Below, one piece after another: positions 50,608 through 59,162 of a stretch of DNA of 64,000 bases. Source of the DNA: Antrihabitans stalagmiti (GTDB lineage Bacteria > Actinomycetota > Actinomycetes > Mycobacteriales > Mycobacteriaceae). Each line of letters starts with the position of its first letter. The stretch's first letter is position 1. Location of the stretch: the NCBI RefSeq assembly GCF_016482825.1, contig NZ_JAEMNV010000003.1, positions 310,001 through 374,000 on the forward strand, read 5' to 3'. The position numbers and the translations under genes were made by a program. The notes beneath the pieces are model-generated. The model did not search any database. It saw only the letters and a list, made by a program, of their open reading frames with translations, and had not been told where the DNA came from.

Positions 50608-51470
50608 GCTGGGGTCTCGTACTCGCCGGTGGCGGGGTCACCGGATTGGCGTGGGAGGCCGGCGTCATCGTCGGCCTTGCCGACTCCGGTGTCGATCTGA
50701 CCTCTGCTGACGTCGTTGTCGGCACCTCGGCAGGGTCGATCGTCGGATCACTCGTGCTCGGCGGGATCGCACCATCGGAATTGGCGGGACTCGTCGCCGA
50801 CCCGGAGCGGTCACCGCTCGAGCTCAACGGCAAGTCGAAGAACGACGGCGACGGTGGCGTCAACGCGCAGGTGTTCATCCGGTGGATGTCGGTGAAAGAG
50901 TTCGACGAATCCTCGACGAGCGCGATCGCGCAGCTGTCACTCGGCTCGCGGACGATGACCGAAGCAGCGTGGGTCGAGGCGTTCACCGAAGAACTCGGCG
51001 AGCGCACCTGGGCACCGTCGCTTCGAATCGTGTCCGTCGATGTCGAGACCGGCCGACGCAAGTTGTGGTCCGCGGCGGACTCTGCGCCGCTTCCCTCCGT
51101 CGTCGCGTCCTCGTGCGCGGTTCCCGGTGTGTTCCCGGCCGTCGAGATCGACGGAACCAAGTACGTCGACGGTGGTCTCTGGTCACCGACGAGCGCGGAT
51201 CTTCTGCTCGACGCAGGCTTGGACGCCGTCGTTGTCGTGTCGCCGCTCGGTGGCAGCGATCCGATGGGCGTTGCCTTCAACAGGTCGACCGATCGTGAGG
51301 TCGCCGAGTTGATCGAACGTGGCATCGACACCGAGGTGTTGCGACCGCAGACCCCCATCAGTCCGCTCAGCGCGTTCGACGATTCGCAACGAATCCCGGC
51401 GTTCGAAGCGGGAATCGTCGACGGTAAGGCTGCGGCGGAGCGCTTGGGTCGTGTGGTCGGCGTTGCCTGA
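50604..51470 (+). CDS. Patatin-like phospholipase
   Basis: A 288-residue patatin-fold acyl hydrolase with a Ser-Asp dyad: the oxyanion-hole motif [16 protein letters not shown], nucleophile Ser42 in VVGTSAGS, and Asp in [10 protein letters not shown]. Such enzymes cleave fatty acids from phospholipids or other acyl esters; the substrate is unknown. There is no signal peptide. The GTG start shares a base overlap (GTGA) with the pckA stop, so it is translated from the pckA message, an unusual pairing whose meaning is unclear. The thioesterase gene follows within 8 bp. Confidence 0.88.
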   Translation: MSWGLVLAGGGVTGLAWEAGVIVGLADSGVDLTSADVVVGTSAGSIVGSLVLGGIAPSELAGLVADPERSPLELNGKSKNDGDGGVNAQVFIRWMSVKEFDESSTSAIAQLSLGSRTMTEAAWVEAFTEELGERTWAPSLRIVSVDVETGRRKLWSAADSAPLPSVVASSCAVPGVFPAVEIDGTKYVDGGLWSPTSADLLLDAGLDAVVVVSPLGGSDPMGVAFNRSTDREVAELIERGIDTEVLRPQTPISPLSAFDDSQRIPAFEAGIVDGKAAAERLGRVVGVA

Positions 51471-51477
51471 TTCGGAG

Positions 51478-52275
51478 ATGCATAGTTTCGACAATGCGCT
51501 GGAATTGACCGGTTCCGGCGAAAAGCTTTCGGGCCGAACGACTCCCGAATACGCCAACATGGTCGGCCCCTTCGGTGGTGTCACGGCCGCTGTCGTGGTG
51601 CGGGCAATTCAGCAGCATCCCGATGTGCTCGGTGATCCCGTCACGTTGACGGTGAACTTCCTCGGTCCCATCGCGTACGGAGATTTCGATCTGAGTGTGC
51701 GGCCGGTGCGAACCAACCGCGCGACCCAACACTGGTCCGTCGAGATAAGCCAGGACGGCGCGGCGGTGACGACGGCGACGGCTGTGTTCGGCTTTCGGCG
51801 CTCGACCTGGTCGGCGACCGAAGCGGGTTTTCCGTCAGTCCCGGATGCCGAAACTGTTGCCGAGCAATCGTTTCCGGACATCTACGCGTGGCCGCAGAAC
51901 TACGAAATGCGCTTCGTCGAGGGTGGCTTGATGGAACTCGACGGCAGCGAGAACGCCGAGTCGGTGTCGACGTTGTGGTTGCGCGACAAGCCCGTTCGAC
52001 CACTCGATTTTCCGGCACTGACATCGATTGCGGACGCCTTCTACCCGCGCATCTTCAGAAGGTTGGGCCGCCCCACCGTCGCCGGAACGGTCTCGATGAC
52101 GACCTACTTCCACGCCGACGCTGCAACTCTGGCGGCATACGGCACCGACTACATCCTCGGTACCGCACGCGGGCAAGCTTTCGGCGCAGGGTATTTCGAT
52201 CAGACCGCACAATTGTGGGGAGTCGGAAAGAACCTGCTCGCGACCAGTCACCAGGTCGTCTACTTCAAGGGCTGA
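51478..52275 (+). CDS. Double-hotdog acyl-CoA thioesterase family protein
   Basis: A 265-residue protein of two tandem hotdog domains (4HBT_3/TesB-like): EYANMVGPFGGVTAAVVVRAIQQHPDVLGDPVTLTVNFLGPIAYGDF forms the first, and ALTSIADAFYPRIFRRLGRPTVAGTVSMTTYFHAD the second. Members hydrolyse acyl-CoA, usually medium to long chain. The start is uncertain: ATG 51478 lies next to GGAG with too little spacing, while an in-frame GTG at 51451 overlaps the patatin gene and would be translationally coupled. It forms an operon with pckA and the patatin gene. Confidence 0.82.
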   Translation: MHSFDNALELTGSGEKLSGRTTPEYANMVGPFGGVTAAVVVRAIQQHPDVLGDPVTLTVNFLGPIAYGDFDLSVRPVRTNRATQHWSVEISQDGAAVTTATAVFGFRRSTWSATEAGFPSVPDAETVAEQSFPDIYAWPQNYEMRFVEGGLMELDGSENAESVSTLWLRDKPVRPLDFPALTSIADAFYPRIFRRLGRPTVAGTVSMTTYFHADAATLAAYGTDYILGTARGQAFGAGYFDQTAQLWGVGKNLLATSHQVVYFKG

Positions 52276-52300
52276 GTGCGGTCCTTCGAGGGTCGGCTCG

Positions 52301-52360
52301 ACTGCGCAACACGTTCTCGCACTTCGCAACGCGTTCTCGCACTGCGCAACCCGCGTAACG
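52301..52360. repeat. 20-bp tandem repeat, about 2.5 copies, with inverted flanks
   Basis: ACTGCGCAACACGTTCTCGC, ACTTCGCAACGCGTTCTCGC and a partial ACTGCGCAACCCGCG lie in register. TGCGCAGT, the inverse of ACTGCGCA, follows at 52373 and 52393. The gap 52276-52480 between convergent genes also holds the hairpin CTGGAAT-N7-ATTCCAG (52404-52424). Confidence 0.75.
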
Positions 52361-52480
52361 TGTCCGGGGGCGTGCGCAGTGTCAACGCATGCTGCGCAGT
52401 GAGCTGGAATACCCGGAATTCCAGTGCTAGCGCGACTAGGAGTTCGATCAGCTGGCGATGGCAACAGGGACTGATAGCCC

Positions 52481-53236
52481 TTACTCAGCGAACGGCGCCT
52501 GCCGGATCAGCAGCGGGAACATCGCGTAGCGCCTGGCCCAGTTGGCTCTCCCGTTGGGCACCGCTTTGCTCTCGTCGAGCCACGCGGACACCATGTGTTT
52601 CTTGAAGCCGAGTCGGGGATGCCGTTGCAGCAGTTCGTCCACCCACTCTGGCGAGAATTCGTCGACGCGCGAGCCCATCACGTCCGCGCTCGCGCCGGCC
52701 GAGACGAATCCGCCTGGGTCGCTGAGGTCGCCATCGACGCCGACCGTGATGTGCGCGGCGATTGCAGCACCGATGGCCTGCGCGCGTTCGGGTTCCGCGC
52801 CGTGCTCCGCCGCGAACGCGACTGCGCGCGTGCCGCCGACGACAGCGAAACAGGTGCCGGGTGTCGGTCTCTCGAGGTTCAGATCGTGCAGCAACGATGC
52901 GACGTACACAATCTCGTCGTCGTAGGTCGCGCCATCGAGGGCCGCCAGAACTCGTCCGAAATAGTAGGTTCGATAGCTGTGTTCGAGCACGTGTGCCGAA
53001 ACTGATTCGCGTGCTTGCATTTCCGCGGCCTTGGCAAGCTTCGAGTCGGGGAGTGTGATGCCCCCGAAATCGAGGGCGCCACTGCCTCGCCGGCCCATTC
53101 GAGTGCGGACGGCACTGAGGGTGAATGCGGGTAGCGACCGCGCCAACGTTGCCGACAGCTGCAGTTTTTGGCGACGATCGAGATTGCCACCCGTCCGCTG
53201 CGCCCACTCCCAGTCGATGCCGTCAGGTCCGCTCAT
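52481..53236 (-). CDS. HD-domain protein
   Basis: The 251-residue protein has an HD-type metal-dependent phosphohydrolase core: HVLEHSYRTYYFGRVLAAL provides the first histidines, YVASLLHDLNLERP the HD pair, and AAIAAHITVGVDGD the next histidine, followed by DVMGSRVDEF with the final Asp. This is typical of small cyanamide-hydratase- or nucleotidase-like HD proteins of actinobacteria. The substrate is unknown. It shares a strand with the SRPBCC gene upstream (17 bp gap) and may be co-expressed with it. Confidence 0.82.
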   Translation of the reverse strand: MSGPDGIDWEWAQRTGGNLDRRQKLQLSATLARSLPAFTLSAVRTRMGRRGSGALDFGGITLPDSKLAKAAEMQARESVSAHVLEHSYRTYYFGRVLAALDGATYDDEIVYVASLLHDLNLERPTPGTCFAVVGGTRAVAFAAEHGAEPERAQAIGAAIAAHITVGVDGDLSDPGGFVSAGASADVMGSRVDEFSPEWVDELLQRHPRLGFKKHMVSAWLDESKAVPNGRANWARRYAMFPLLIRQAPFAE

Positions 53237-53253
53237 GGGACAAGTGAAGCAGA

Positions 53254-53706
53254 TCAGCCCTCAGCCAGGTGCTTGATGTCGGCGAGTCCTTTGTCGAAGT
53301 CTTTGCCGATTGCTTTGTCGAAGAACAGTTTCCCCGCGATCTCCATGGCGAGGTTGCGCTTGCCCGTCATGGTCCAGGACAACTCGGTTCCGCCCGCGGT
53401 CGGCTTCAGCTCGAAGATCGTCTTGTTGGACGCTTTGAACGGTTTGATGAACTCCAGGTCGATGTCGATCCGATCTGGAGTGGAGTCGGTGATCTCCATC
53501 CGGCCCGACCCGACCTTCTTGTTCCCCTCCCACGAGTACTTCGCACCCGCGCCTTGCTCGGCGCCTGCGAAATGTCGCTGTAGTTGGGGATCTAGCTTCT
53601 CCCACGGAGACCATGCGCCCCACTGATGGAAGTCGTTGAGCAGCTTGTGTATTGCTGCTGCGTCCGCCTTGATTACTGTTGTGCGTGTCTGTGTGAAGGC
53701 TGCCAT
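53254..53706 (-). CDS. SRPBCC (Bet v1/START-like) protein
   Basis: A 150-residue stand-alone SRPBCC domain: TRTTVIKADAAAIHKLLNDFHQWGAWSPWEKLDPQLQRHF opens the fold, GTELSWTMTGKRNLAMEIAGKLFF forms the central strands and start of the C-terminal helix, and DFDKGLADIKHLAE ends it. It is typical of polyketide-cyclase-like ligand-binding proteins with no assigned ligand. The ATG has no strong ribosome site. It is followed by the HD-domain gene; the cation-efflux gene lies 30 bp upstream. Confidence 0.85.
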   Translation of the reverse strand: MAAFTQTRTTVIKADAAAIHKLLNDFHQWGAWSPWEKLDPQLQRHFAGAEQGAGAKYSWEGNKKVGSGRMEITDSTPDRIDIDLEFIKPFKASNKTIFELKPTAGGTELSWTMTGKRNLAMEIAGKLFFDKAIGKDFDKGLADIKHLAEG

Positions 53707-53736
53707 GTCAGAGAGGGTACCTGCGACTACGCCACA

Positions 53737-54672
53737 TCAGGCGGTGATGGTCGGCTCTGTTGCTGTCGCGAGGCTGAGCACCGCACGGACGACGTGCTCG
53801 CTCGTCTCGATGCGGGACTCCAAGTCGCGCAACGATTGTGCGATCTCGGATTCAGGTCGGTCGCCGACGAGGTCGACGGTCGCGACGAGCAGGACCCGAC
53901 GCGGACCCAGGTATTCCATTCGCAGGAAGGTGACGCGGTCGATCTCCGGCAACGAGGTCAGTACTTTGATCCCGACGTTGCGTAGCTCGGGTGCTGCTTG
54001 TTCGCCGACGAGGAAGCGGCGATTGCGGTCGATCAGCAAGATGGCGACGACGCCGAGCAGGATGCCGACCGCGATGGACCCGATCGCGTCCGGAATCGGC
54101 GACCCGGTGAGTTGGTGCATAAGGATGCCGACGAATGCGATGGCGAGCCCGATCAACGCGGCGGCATCCTCGGCGAACACGGCTCGTACCGTCGGGTCGG
54201 AGGTGTTGAGCGCGTGCTGCCACAGGTCACGATCGAAATCGGCTGCCTCGGAGCGTAATTGGCGATAGGCCTGTTGGAAGGAGACCACCTCGAGTGCAAA
54301 CGAGATGCCGAGCACGATGTAGGCGACCGGGAAGTTGCTCGACGGTTCGGAGTGGAACAGTTCCTGAATGCCGTGGGTGATGGACACGCCTGCTCCGAGC
54401 GCGAACAGTCCGAGTGCGGCGAACATCGACCATACGTAGGCCTCGCGGCCGTAACCGAGTGGATGCTCGTCGTCCGGTGGTGTCGACGAGCGTCTGTTGG
54501 CGATCAGCAGCAGGACCTCGTTGCCTGCGTCTGCCCAGGAATGCGCTGCTTCGGCAACCATCGACGCCGATCCGGTAAGGGCGGCGGCAACCGATTTCGC
54601 CAGTGCTATCAACAGATTTGCGGCGAAAGCGAGTACGACGGTGAGGCTGGATTCCTGCTCGGCGTCGGCCAT
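53737..54672 (-). CDS. Cation diffusion facilitator (SLC30A9-like)
   Basis: A 311-residue CDF transporter with six helices. The metal site shows His44 and Asp48 (EAAHSWADAGNE) and the partner helix DPTVRAVFAEDAAALIGL with Glu/Asp, a pattern of the ZnT9/SLC30A9-like branch and not the classical H-x3-D pair. The C-terminal cytoplasmic domain (about 215-300) is the usual dimer domain. It exports Zn2+, Co2+ or a similar metal in exchange for protons, inferred from the family. ATG 54672 is chosen; an upstream extension to 54753 overlaps promoter-like DNA. Confidence 0.85.
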   Translation of the reverse strand: MADAEQESSLTVVLAFAANLLIALAKSVAAALTGSASMVAEAAHSWADAGNEVLLLIANRRSSTPPDDEHPLGYGREAYVWSMFAALGLFALGAGVSITHGIQELFHSEPSSNFPVAYIVLGISFALEVVSFQQAYRQLRSEAADFDRDLWQHALNTSDPTVRAVFAEDAAALIGLAIAFVGILMHQLTGSPIPDAIGSIAVGILLGVVAILLIDRNRRFLVGEQAAPELRNVGIKVLTSLPEIDRVTFLRMEYLGPRRVLLVATVDLVGDRPESEIAQSLRDLESRIETSEHVVRAVLSLATATEPTITA

Positions 54673-54819
54673 CTGCTCACCGTAGGCCAGGTTCACCGCC
54701 ACGTGAAGATTGGGCACGCGAACCGTTGGCGCGCACCAACTTCGTGCGCTCACGGCTGCGAGGTGTCATTCTGGTTAACGCTGAATGCGGGAATTGCCCG
54801 ATCTGTTGAGGAGACCATC

Positions 54820-55218
54820 ATGGCGCGCAAGGTTCACAGGAGTGCGGCGATCGTTGCTGTCGCTATGTCGGTCATGCTGGCATTGTCCGGTTGTTCCAAG
54901 CAGGAGAAGGACTTTCGGAAGCAGCTCGAGCAGGCGGGCTTCTCGGTATCCGACGTCAGATCGGAGAAAGCGTCGTCGTCCAAAACGAAAACCAAGTCCA
55001 AGAAGCGCCCGAAGAAGAGCTCGAACAAGAAGGTCTTCGAGGCGGACGTGAAGCTGGGCAACTGCCTTGTCGAGTTCGAGCAGGGCGAGAAGGAAAAGCG
55101 GTACTACCTCGACGAGGTCAACAACGACGAACCGGTCATCGGCCTGATGAAAGACAACCCGACCAAGGCGGACGTCGAAGCCTACCTGCGCGGCCCCGAC
55201 AGTCCCTGCAAACTCTGA
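54820..55218 (+). CDS. Lys-rich lipoprotein, function unknown
   Basis: A 132-residue protein with a signal peptide (AAIVAVAMSVMLALSGC) and lipobox LSGC. The mature part begins with charged residues, then a striking Ser/Lys stretch (KTKTKSKKRPKKSSNKK) and a compact C-terminal domain with two cysteines (LGNCLVEFEQ and the final SPCKL), perhaps a disulfide. The basic stretch could contact acidic cell-wall polymers. GAGGAG precedes the ATG. It is convergent with the RidA gene 4 bp away. Confidence 0.78.
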   Translation: MARKVHRSAAIVAVAMSVMLALSGCSKQEKDFRKQLEQAGFSVSDVRSEKASSSKTKTKSKKRPKKSSNKKVFEADVKLGNCLVEFEQGEKEKRYYLDEVNNDEPVIGLMKDNPTKADVEAYLRGPDSPCKL

Positions 55219-55222
55219 CCGG

Positions 55223-55630
55223 TCAGTCCAGTACGGCTGTCGCGTCTACTTCGACGAGAAGATCTGGCTCGGTCAACGACGCGACCGGGATCAAAGTGAT
55301 CGGCTTGACCGGGTTCACGCCGAGCTTCGCGGCAGCGCGCGCGACGCCCTCACCGAGTAGAGGGAACTTTTCGTCGGACCAGTCGACGACGTAGACGGTC
55401 AGCTTTGCGACGTCGTCGAAGGACCCGCCAACCTCTGCGAGTGCTGTCGCGATGTTGAGGTAGCTCTGCTCGACCTGTGCGGCGAGATCACCTGCACCGA
55501 CCTGGTTGCCGTCTGCGTCTCGTGCAACCTGTCCGGCGAGAAATACGAACTTGGTGCCGGTCGCGACCGACATCTGCCGGTAGACCTCCGGCTTGGGTAG
55601 TCCATCGGGATTGATAACGGTGACGGTCAT
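55223..55630 (-). CDS. RidA-family protein
   Basis: A 135-residue member of the RidA/YjgF family, trimeric enzymes that hydrolyse reactive enamine/imine intermediates from PLP enzymes. FVFLAGQVARDADGNQVGAGDLAAQVEQSYLNIATALAEVGGSFDDVAKLTVYVVD is the family core, and the catalytic-site Arg equivalent of true RidA (near residue 105) is not obvious, so it may belong to an Rid1-7 subgroup. GAGGAG precedes the ATG. It is divergent from a TetR gene with a perfect operator-like palindrome between them. Confidence 0.88.
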   Translation of the reverse strand: MTVTVINPDGLPKPEVYRQMSVATGTKFVFLAGQVARDADGNQVGAGDLAAQVEQSYLNIATALAEVGGSFDDVAKLTVYVVDWSDEKFPLLGEGVARAAAKLGVNPVKPITLIPVASLTEPDLLVEVDATAVLD

Positions 55631-55660
55631 GTCTGCTCCTCGGTTTGTGGGATGGTTTTC

Positions 55661-55678
55661 ATAACATAGCAATGTTAT
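55661..55678. promoter_or_regulatory. Probable TetR operator (7-4-7), overlapping a -10 box
   Basis: ATAACAT-AGCA-ATGTTAT lies between the RidA and TetR genes. Its right arm overlaps TATACT (55676-55681), a likely -10 of the TetR gene, which starts 9 bp downstream. Binding would give autorepression. Confidence 0.75.
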
Positions 55679-55690
55679 ACTTAAAGCACC

Positions 55691-56299
55691 ATGGCAAGGA
55701 CAAAACAACCTCAGGTTCGAGCCCAGCTGATCGAGCGAGCGGCGCAGATGCTCCGCACACGAGAGCCGGTCACGTTGCGCGCGCTCGTCGACGGCACCGG
55801 ACTTTCGACGATGGCCGTCTACACCTACTTCGGCAGCATGGACGGATTGTGGAGAGCGGTCCGCCAGGAGGGCTTCAGTCGACTGGCGACGAAAGTCGCG
55901 ACGGTACCGACGACGACGGATCCAGTTCGAGATCTGGCAGCACTCGGGGCCGCGTACACCGCCAACGCGCTGGAAGCCCCGGACCTGTATCGCGTCATGT
56001 TCGACGCGGGGTTCGAATTGGAGGATGCGGAGGGCGCCGACGCGACGCTTCACGTACTCGTTGCCGCTGCCGAGAGGGCCAAGGTGGCCGGCCGCTTTCG
56101 TGCCGACGTGGACCCGATCGATCTCGCGACCCAGACGTGGGTGATCGGGCACGGTCTTGCCTCACTCGTCGCAACCGGACCCCTACCCGAAGCAGCTCTG
56201 GCACATGCGATTCCGATGCTCACCGCGCTGTTCGCATACGCCGGAGACGACGCTGTGGCCGCGCGCGAATCGGTCGAAGCCGGCTGGACAGGACTCTAG
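55691..56299 (+). CDS. TetR-family regulator
   Basis: A 202-residue TetR protein: VRAQLIERAAQMLRTREPVTLRALVDGTGLSTMAVYTYFGSMDGLWRAVRQEGF is the DNA-binding domain, with TMAVYTYF as recognition helix, and a C-terminal domain (LYRVMFDAGFEL and LASLVATGPLPEAALAHAIPML) of the TetR_C_13-like kind. It probably controls the divergent RidA gene and itself through the 7-4-7 palindrome at 55661. The ligand is unknown. Confidence 0.88.
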   Translation: MARTKQPQVRAQLIERAAQMLRTREPVTLRALVDGTGLSTMAVYTYFGSMDGLWRAVRQEGFSRLATKVATVPTTTDPVRDLAALGAAYTANALEAPDLYRVMFDAGFELEDAEGADATLHVLVAAAERAKVAGRFRADVDPIDLATQTWVIGHGLASLVATGPLPEAALAHAIPMLTALFAYAGDDAVAARESVEAGWTGL

Positions 56300-56303
56300 T
56301 TCG

Positions 56304-57224
56304 CTATTCGCTCGGGCTGCGGCTCGGCTGATCGGCCGTTGCGGTGGTAGCGAGGTTGGTGGCGGCCCAGTTCCCGAGCAGCGTCATGGCGTCGGCCGAC
56401 GGGGTGCCGGGTTCTGCGCTGTACAACGTCAGGACCATGCCGGGGTCGGCAGGCAGCGGCATCGTTTCGTAGCCGATCGTGATGTCGCCGACGACGGGAT
56501 GGTGGAAAGTCTTTGTGCCCGTGTAGTGCAGGCGCACATTATGTCTGGCCCATCGAATGCGGAATTCATCACTGCGGGTGGATAATTCGCCAACCAAGTC
56601 GGAGATGCCACGATCGTAGGGGTCGCGGCCCGCATCAGTTCGAAGCAGGTTCACCCCGCCGTCGGCCATCTGATCCCAGTCGGGATAGAACTCACGCGCT
56701 CGGGGGTCAAGGAAGCAGAATCGGACGAAGTTGACCGGCGTCGTCGGGTCCGGTCGCATGTGGTCCGGGTACAGCGGCGAGTAGAAGGCATAGGCGAGTT
56801 GGTTGGCAGCGACGAGATCATGGCGGGCATTGCGCACGAAGGCGGGCCCCGAGAAACCGTCGAGCAGCCGCTGAACGACCGGCCTGATCGTGTGACCCGT
56901 CCGGCGGGGACGTGTCCGCTGCGGGCTGGTCAACGCACTGCGGTGCAGATCGAACAGGTACGAACGTTCGGCTTCGTAGAGCTCGAGTGCTCGCGCGATG
57001 GCAACGAGAACCGATTCGGAAATACCGTTGACCTTGCCTCGTTCGATTTGGGTGTAGTACTCGACGGAGAGCCCGGCGAGAGTGGCGACCTCTTGCCTGC
57101 GTAGGCCGGGCACGCGTCTCTTGGCGGCGTCGTAGACCGGCAACCCCACTTGGTCGGGCGTGATCTTGGCACGTCGCGACGTCAGGAACTGCCCGATCGC
57201 GGCCGCTCGGTCGATGGACTCCAT
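56304..57224 (-). CDS. XRE-family regulator with MmyB-like ligand domain
   Basis: The 306-residue protein has an N-terminal XRE helix-turn-helix (about 12-80: VPGLRRQEVATLAGLSVEYYTQIERGKVNGISESVLVAIARAL) and a C-terminal MmyB-like ligand-binding domain (PAFVRNARHDLVAANQLAYAFYSPLY, then FLDPRAREFYPDW and VRLHYTGTKTFHHPVVGD). Regulators of this class bind fatty-acid-like or small hydrophobic ligands and usually control a divergent oxidoreductase or transporter. Here the divergent gene is an MFS transporter 116 bp away. ATG 57224 is chosen; the open frame above it overlaps the promoter region. Confidence 0.9.
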   Translation of the reverse strand: MESIDRAAAIGQFLTSRRAKITPDQVGLPVYDAAKRRVPGLRRQEVATLAGLSVEYYTQIERGKVNGISESVLVAIARALELYEAERSYLFDLHRSALTSPQRTRPRRTGHTIRPVVQRLLDGFSGPAFVRNARHDLVAANQLAYAFYSPLYPDHMRPDPTTPVNFVRFCFLDPRAREFYPDWDQMADGGVNLLRTDAGRDPYDRGISDLVGELSTRSDEFRIRWARHNVRLHYTGTKTFHHPVVGDITIGYETMPLPADPGMVLTLYSAEPGTPSADAMTLLGNWAATNLATTATADQPSRSPSE

Positions 57225-57340
57225 ACCGCTGAGGCTACGACTCCCGGGTAGGCGGTTGCCAGGTTCTGTGAGGGGGGTGCTGCCAGTACACCTCTCGTCC
57301 GCATCTCCCACACGGCTCGTCCGCGACGTTGCATGGTGAC

Positions 57341-58588
57341 ATGACATCGCGACCGACCTCCCGAACACCGACCAGCAGGCTGCCTGCACTGGTGTACGTG
57401 CTTGCAGCTGGAATCTTTCTGATGGGCACGACCGAGTTCATGGTCGCCGGGCTACTGCCCGACGTTGCCGCGGATCTGAACGTGGATCTCGCGCAGGCAG
57501 GGTTGCTGGTCACGGCGTTTGCGGTAGGAATGGTCATCGGTCCGCCGGTGATGGCCTTGGCGACGCTGCGACTCCCCGCGCAGGCCACGCTCATCGGTGC
57601 GCTGGCGGTATTCGCCGCTGGACACCTGGTCGCGGCGGTCAGCGACTCGTTCACCGTGGTGATCGTCTCGCGGGTAGTGACCGCACTGGCTACAGGCACG
57701 TTCTGGGCCACCGGTGCCGTCGTTGCTGCAGCGGTCGCCGGGCCGGGGGCCAGCGCGCGGGCACTCGCGGTGATGTCGGGTGGCTTGAGCCTGGCGGTGG
57801 TCGCGGGGGTGCCGTTGGGAACTTTCGCCGGCCAGTTTGTCGGGTGGCGCGGCCCCTTCTGGATGTTGGCCGCATTGACGGTCCCGGCCATTTTCGCGGT
57901 GCTCCGGTTCGCACCGAGGGCCGCTGGAAACAAGCAGACCAGGGTCGCTATCGGTGCGGAGGTGGCAACGGTCAGGTCGGGGCGAATGTGGCTGGTGTTG
58001 GGGGTGATCGTCCTCGCTCAGGCTGGGTTCCTCGGGGCCTACAGCTTCATCAGCCCGTTGCTGACCGACCGTGCGGGTCTACCCGCGGTACTTGTGCCGT
58101 TGGTGCTGGTCGGATTTGGTATCGGTGCTCTGGCCGGCACCGCAATCGGCGGACGTCTCGGGGACCGGCGACCGCTTACGACTGTTGCCGTCGCAGTGTC
58201 TGCGACCTCGGTGCTGCTGCTGATCCTCGCGGCAACGGCAAGTCATTCGATGGTGGTCGTTGGACTTGTTGTGGTGGTTGGCGCGACCGGCCTCGGCGCA
58301 AACCCGGTGCTGATCGCGCAGACGCTGCAGTTCGCCGGGCACGGCTCACGACTCGCCTCGTCGCTGGCCACTGCGGCGTTCAACCTCGGCACCGCCACCG
58401 GGTCGGCTCTTGCCGCGACCACGTTGTCGAGCTCGCTCGGTGTGGTCGGACCTGCAGTGCTCGGCGCTGGAATCACAGTCACCGCGCTGATCCCGCTCGC
58501 CCTGCTGGCTGCTCGTTCCCGCTCGCGCACAGACACAACGACGTCATCCCGCGTTGAGCCGACGCGGGTTGCTGTGGGAGTGAGCTGA
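57341..58588 (+). CDS. MFS transporter (DHA1, AraJ/Cmr-like)
   Basis: A 415-residue major-facilitator protein with twelve helices. LPALVYVLAAGIFLMGTTEFMVAGLLPDVAADLNVDLAQAGLLVTAFAVGMVIGPPVMA is typical of the DHA1 drug/sugar efflux branch (AraJ, chloramphenicol exporters). WRGPFWMLA and LGDRRPLTT are the loop motifs of each half. The export substrate is unknown. It is divergent from the XRE/MmyB-type regulator and leads an operon with a cyclophilin-like lipoprotein and an alpha/beta-hydrolase lipoprotein. ATG 57341 is favoured over TTG 57329. Confidence 0.88.
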   Translation: MTSRPTSRTPTSRLPALVYVLAAGIFLMGTTEFMVAGLLPDVAADLNVDLAQAGLLVTAFAVGMVIGPPVMALATLRLPAQATLIGALAVFAAGHLVAAVSDSFTVVIVSRVVTALATGTFWATGAVVAAAVAGPGASARALAVMSGGLSLAVVAGVPLGTFAGQFVGWRGPFWMLAALTVPAIFAVLRFAPRAAGNKQTRVAIGAEVATVRSGRMWLVLGVIVLAQAGFLGAYSFISPLLTDRAGLPAVLVPLVLVGFGIGALAGTAIGGRLGDRRPLTTVAVAVSATSVLLLILAATASHSMVVVGLVVVVGATGLGANPVLIAQTLQFAGHGSRLASSLATAAFNLGTATGSALAATTLSSSLGVVGPAVLGAGITVTALIPLALLAARSRSRTDTTTSSRVEPTRVAVGVS

Positions 58589-58622
58589 CCATGGCGACCG
58601 CAGTGACGAGACGGGGAATCTG

Positions 58623-59120
58623 ATGCGCATCAGACTGGTCGGCCTTGTCGCAGCCGCCGCTGTCGCAGGACTCAGCGCGTGTGCGAGCCCGTCGACTTCC
58701 GACAGTTCGGTCGCTTCACCGACAACACAACCCACAACAACGCAACCCGGCCAGCAAGTCACGTCCACGCAGATTCGGTTGAGGATCGGCACGGACGAGG
58801 CGACAGCGCGACTTTACGACAACGCGCCGGCGCGAGAGTTTGCCTCCCTGCTACCGACCACACTCAGCCTGCACGATCTCGGCGGGCGGGAGAAAGCTGG
58901 CGCGCTGCCACGCGATCTCACCAGCGGACAGGGTCAAAGCGACTATCGGGCAGGGCAACTCGGCTACTGGCCGCCCAGCGGCGACCTGGCCATCTACTAC
59001 CGCGAAGACAGCTTCCGGATCCCCGACCCAGGGATCGTGATGATCGGCGAGATCGAGACCGGACTCGACGCGATTGCCAACTCCGACGACGACGCCAGTC
59101 TGATCGTCACCGCCGACTGA
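58623..59120 (+). CDS. Cyclophilin-like-fold lipoprotein
   Basis: A 165-residue protein with a signal peptide and lipobox LSAC (Cys at about residue 20), a Ser/Thr/Pro linker, and a domain of the cyclophilin-like (Cyclophil_like) family: QIRLRIGTDEATARLYDNAPAREFASLLPTTLSLHDL, LGYWPPSGDLAIYYRED, PDPGIVMIGEI. The domain lacks evidence for prolyl isomerase activity and its role is unknown. GGGGAA precedes the ATG. It lies 34 bp after the MFS gene and 42 bp before the hydrolase gene in one operon. Confidence 0.8.
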   Translation: MRIRLVGLVAAAAVAGLSACASPSTSDSSVASPTTQPTTTQPGQQVTSTQIRLRIGTDEATARLYDNAPAREFASLLPTTLSLHDLGGREKAGALPRDLTSGQGQSDYRAGQLGYWPPSGDLAIYYREDSFRIPDPGIVMIGEIETGLDAIANSDDDASLIVTAD

Positions 59121-59162
59121 CGACCCTTCGACAACTGTTCGACAATCAAAAGGAGTACCGAA

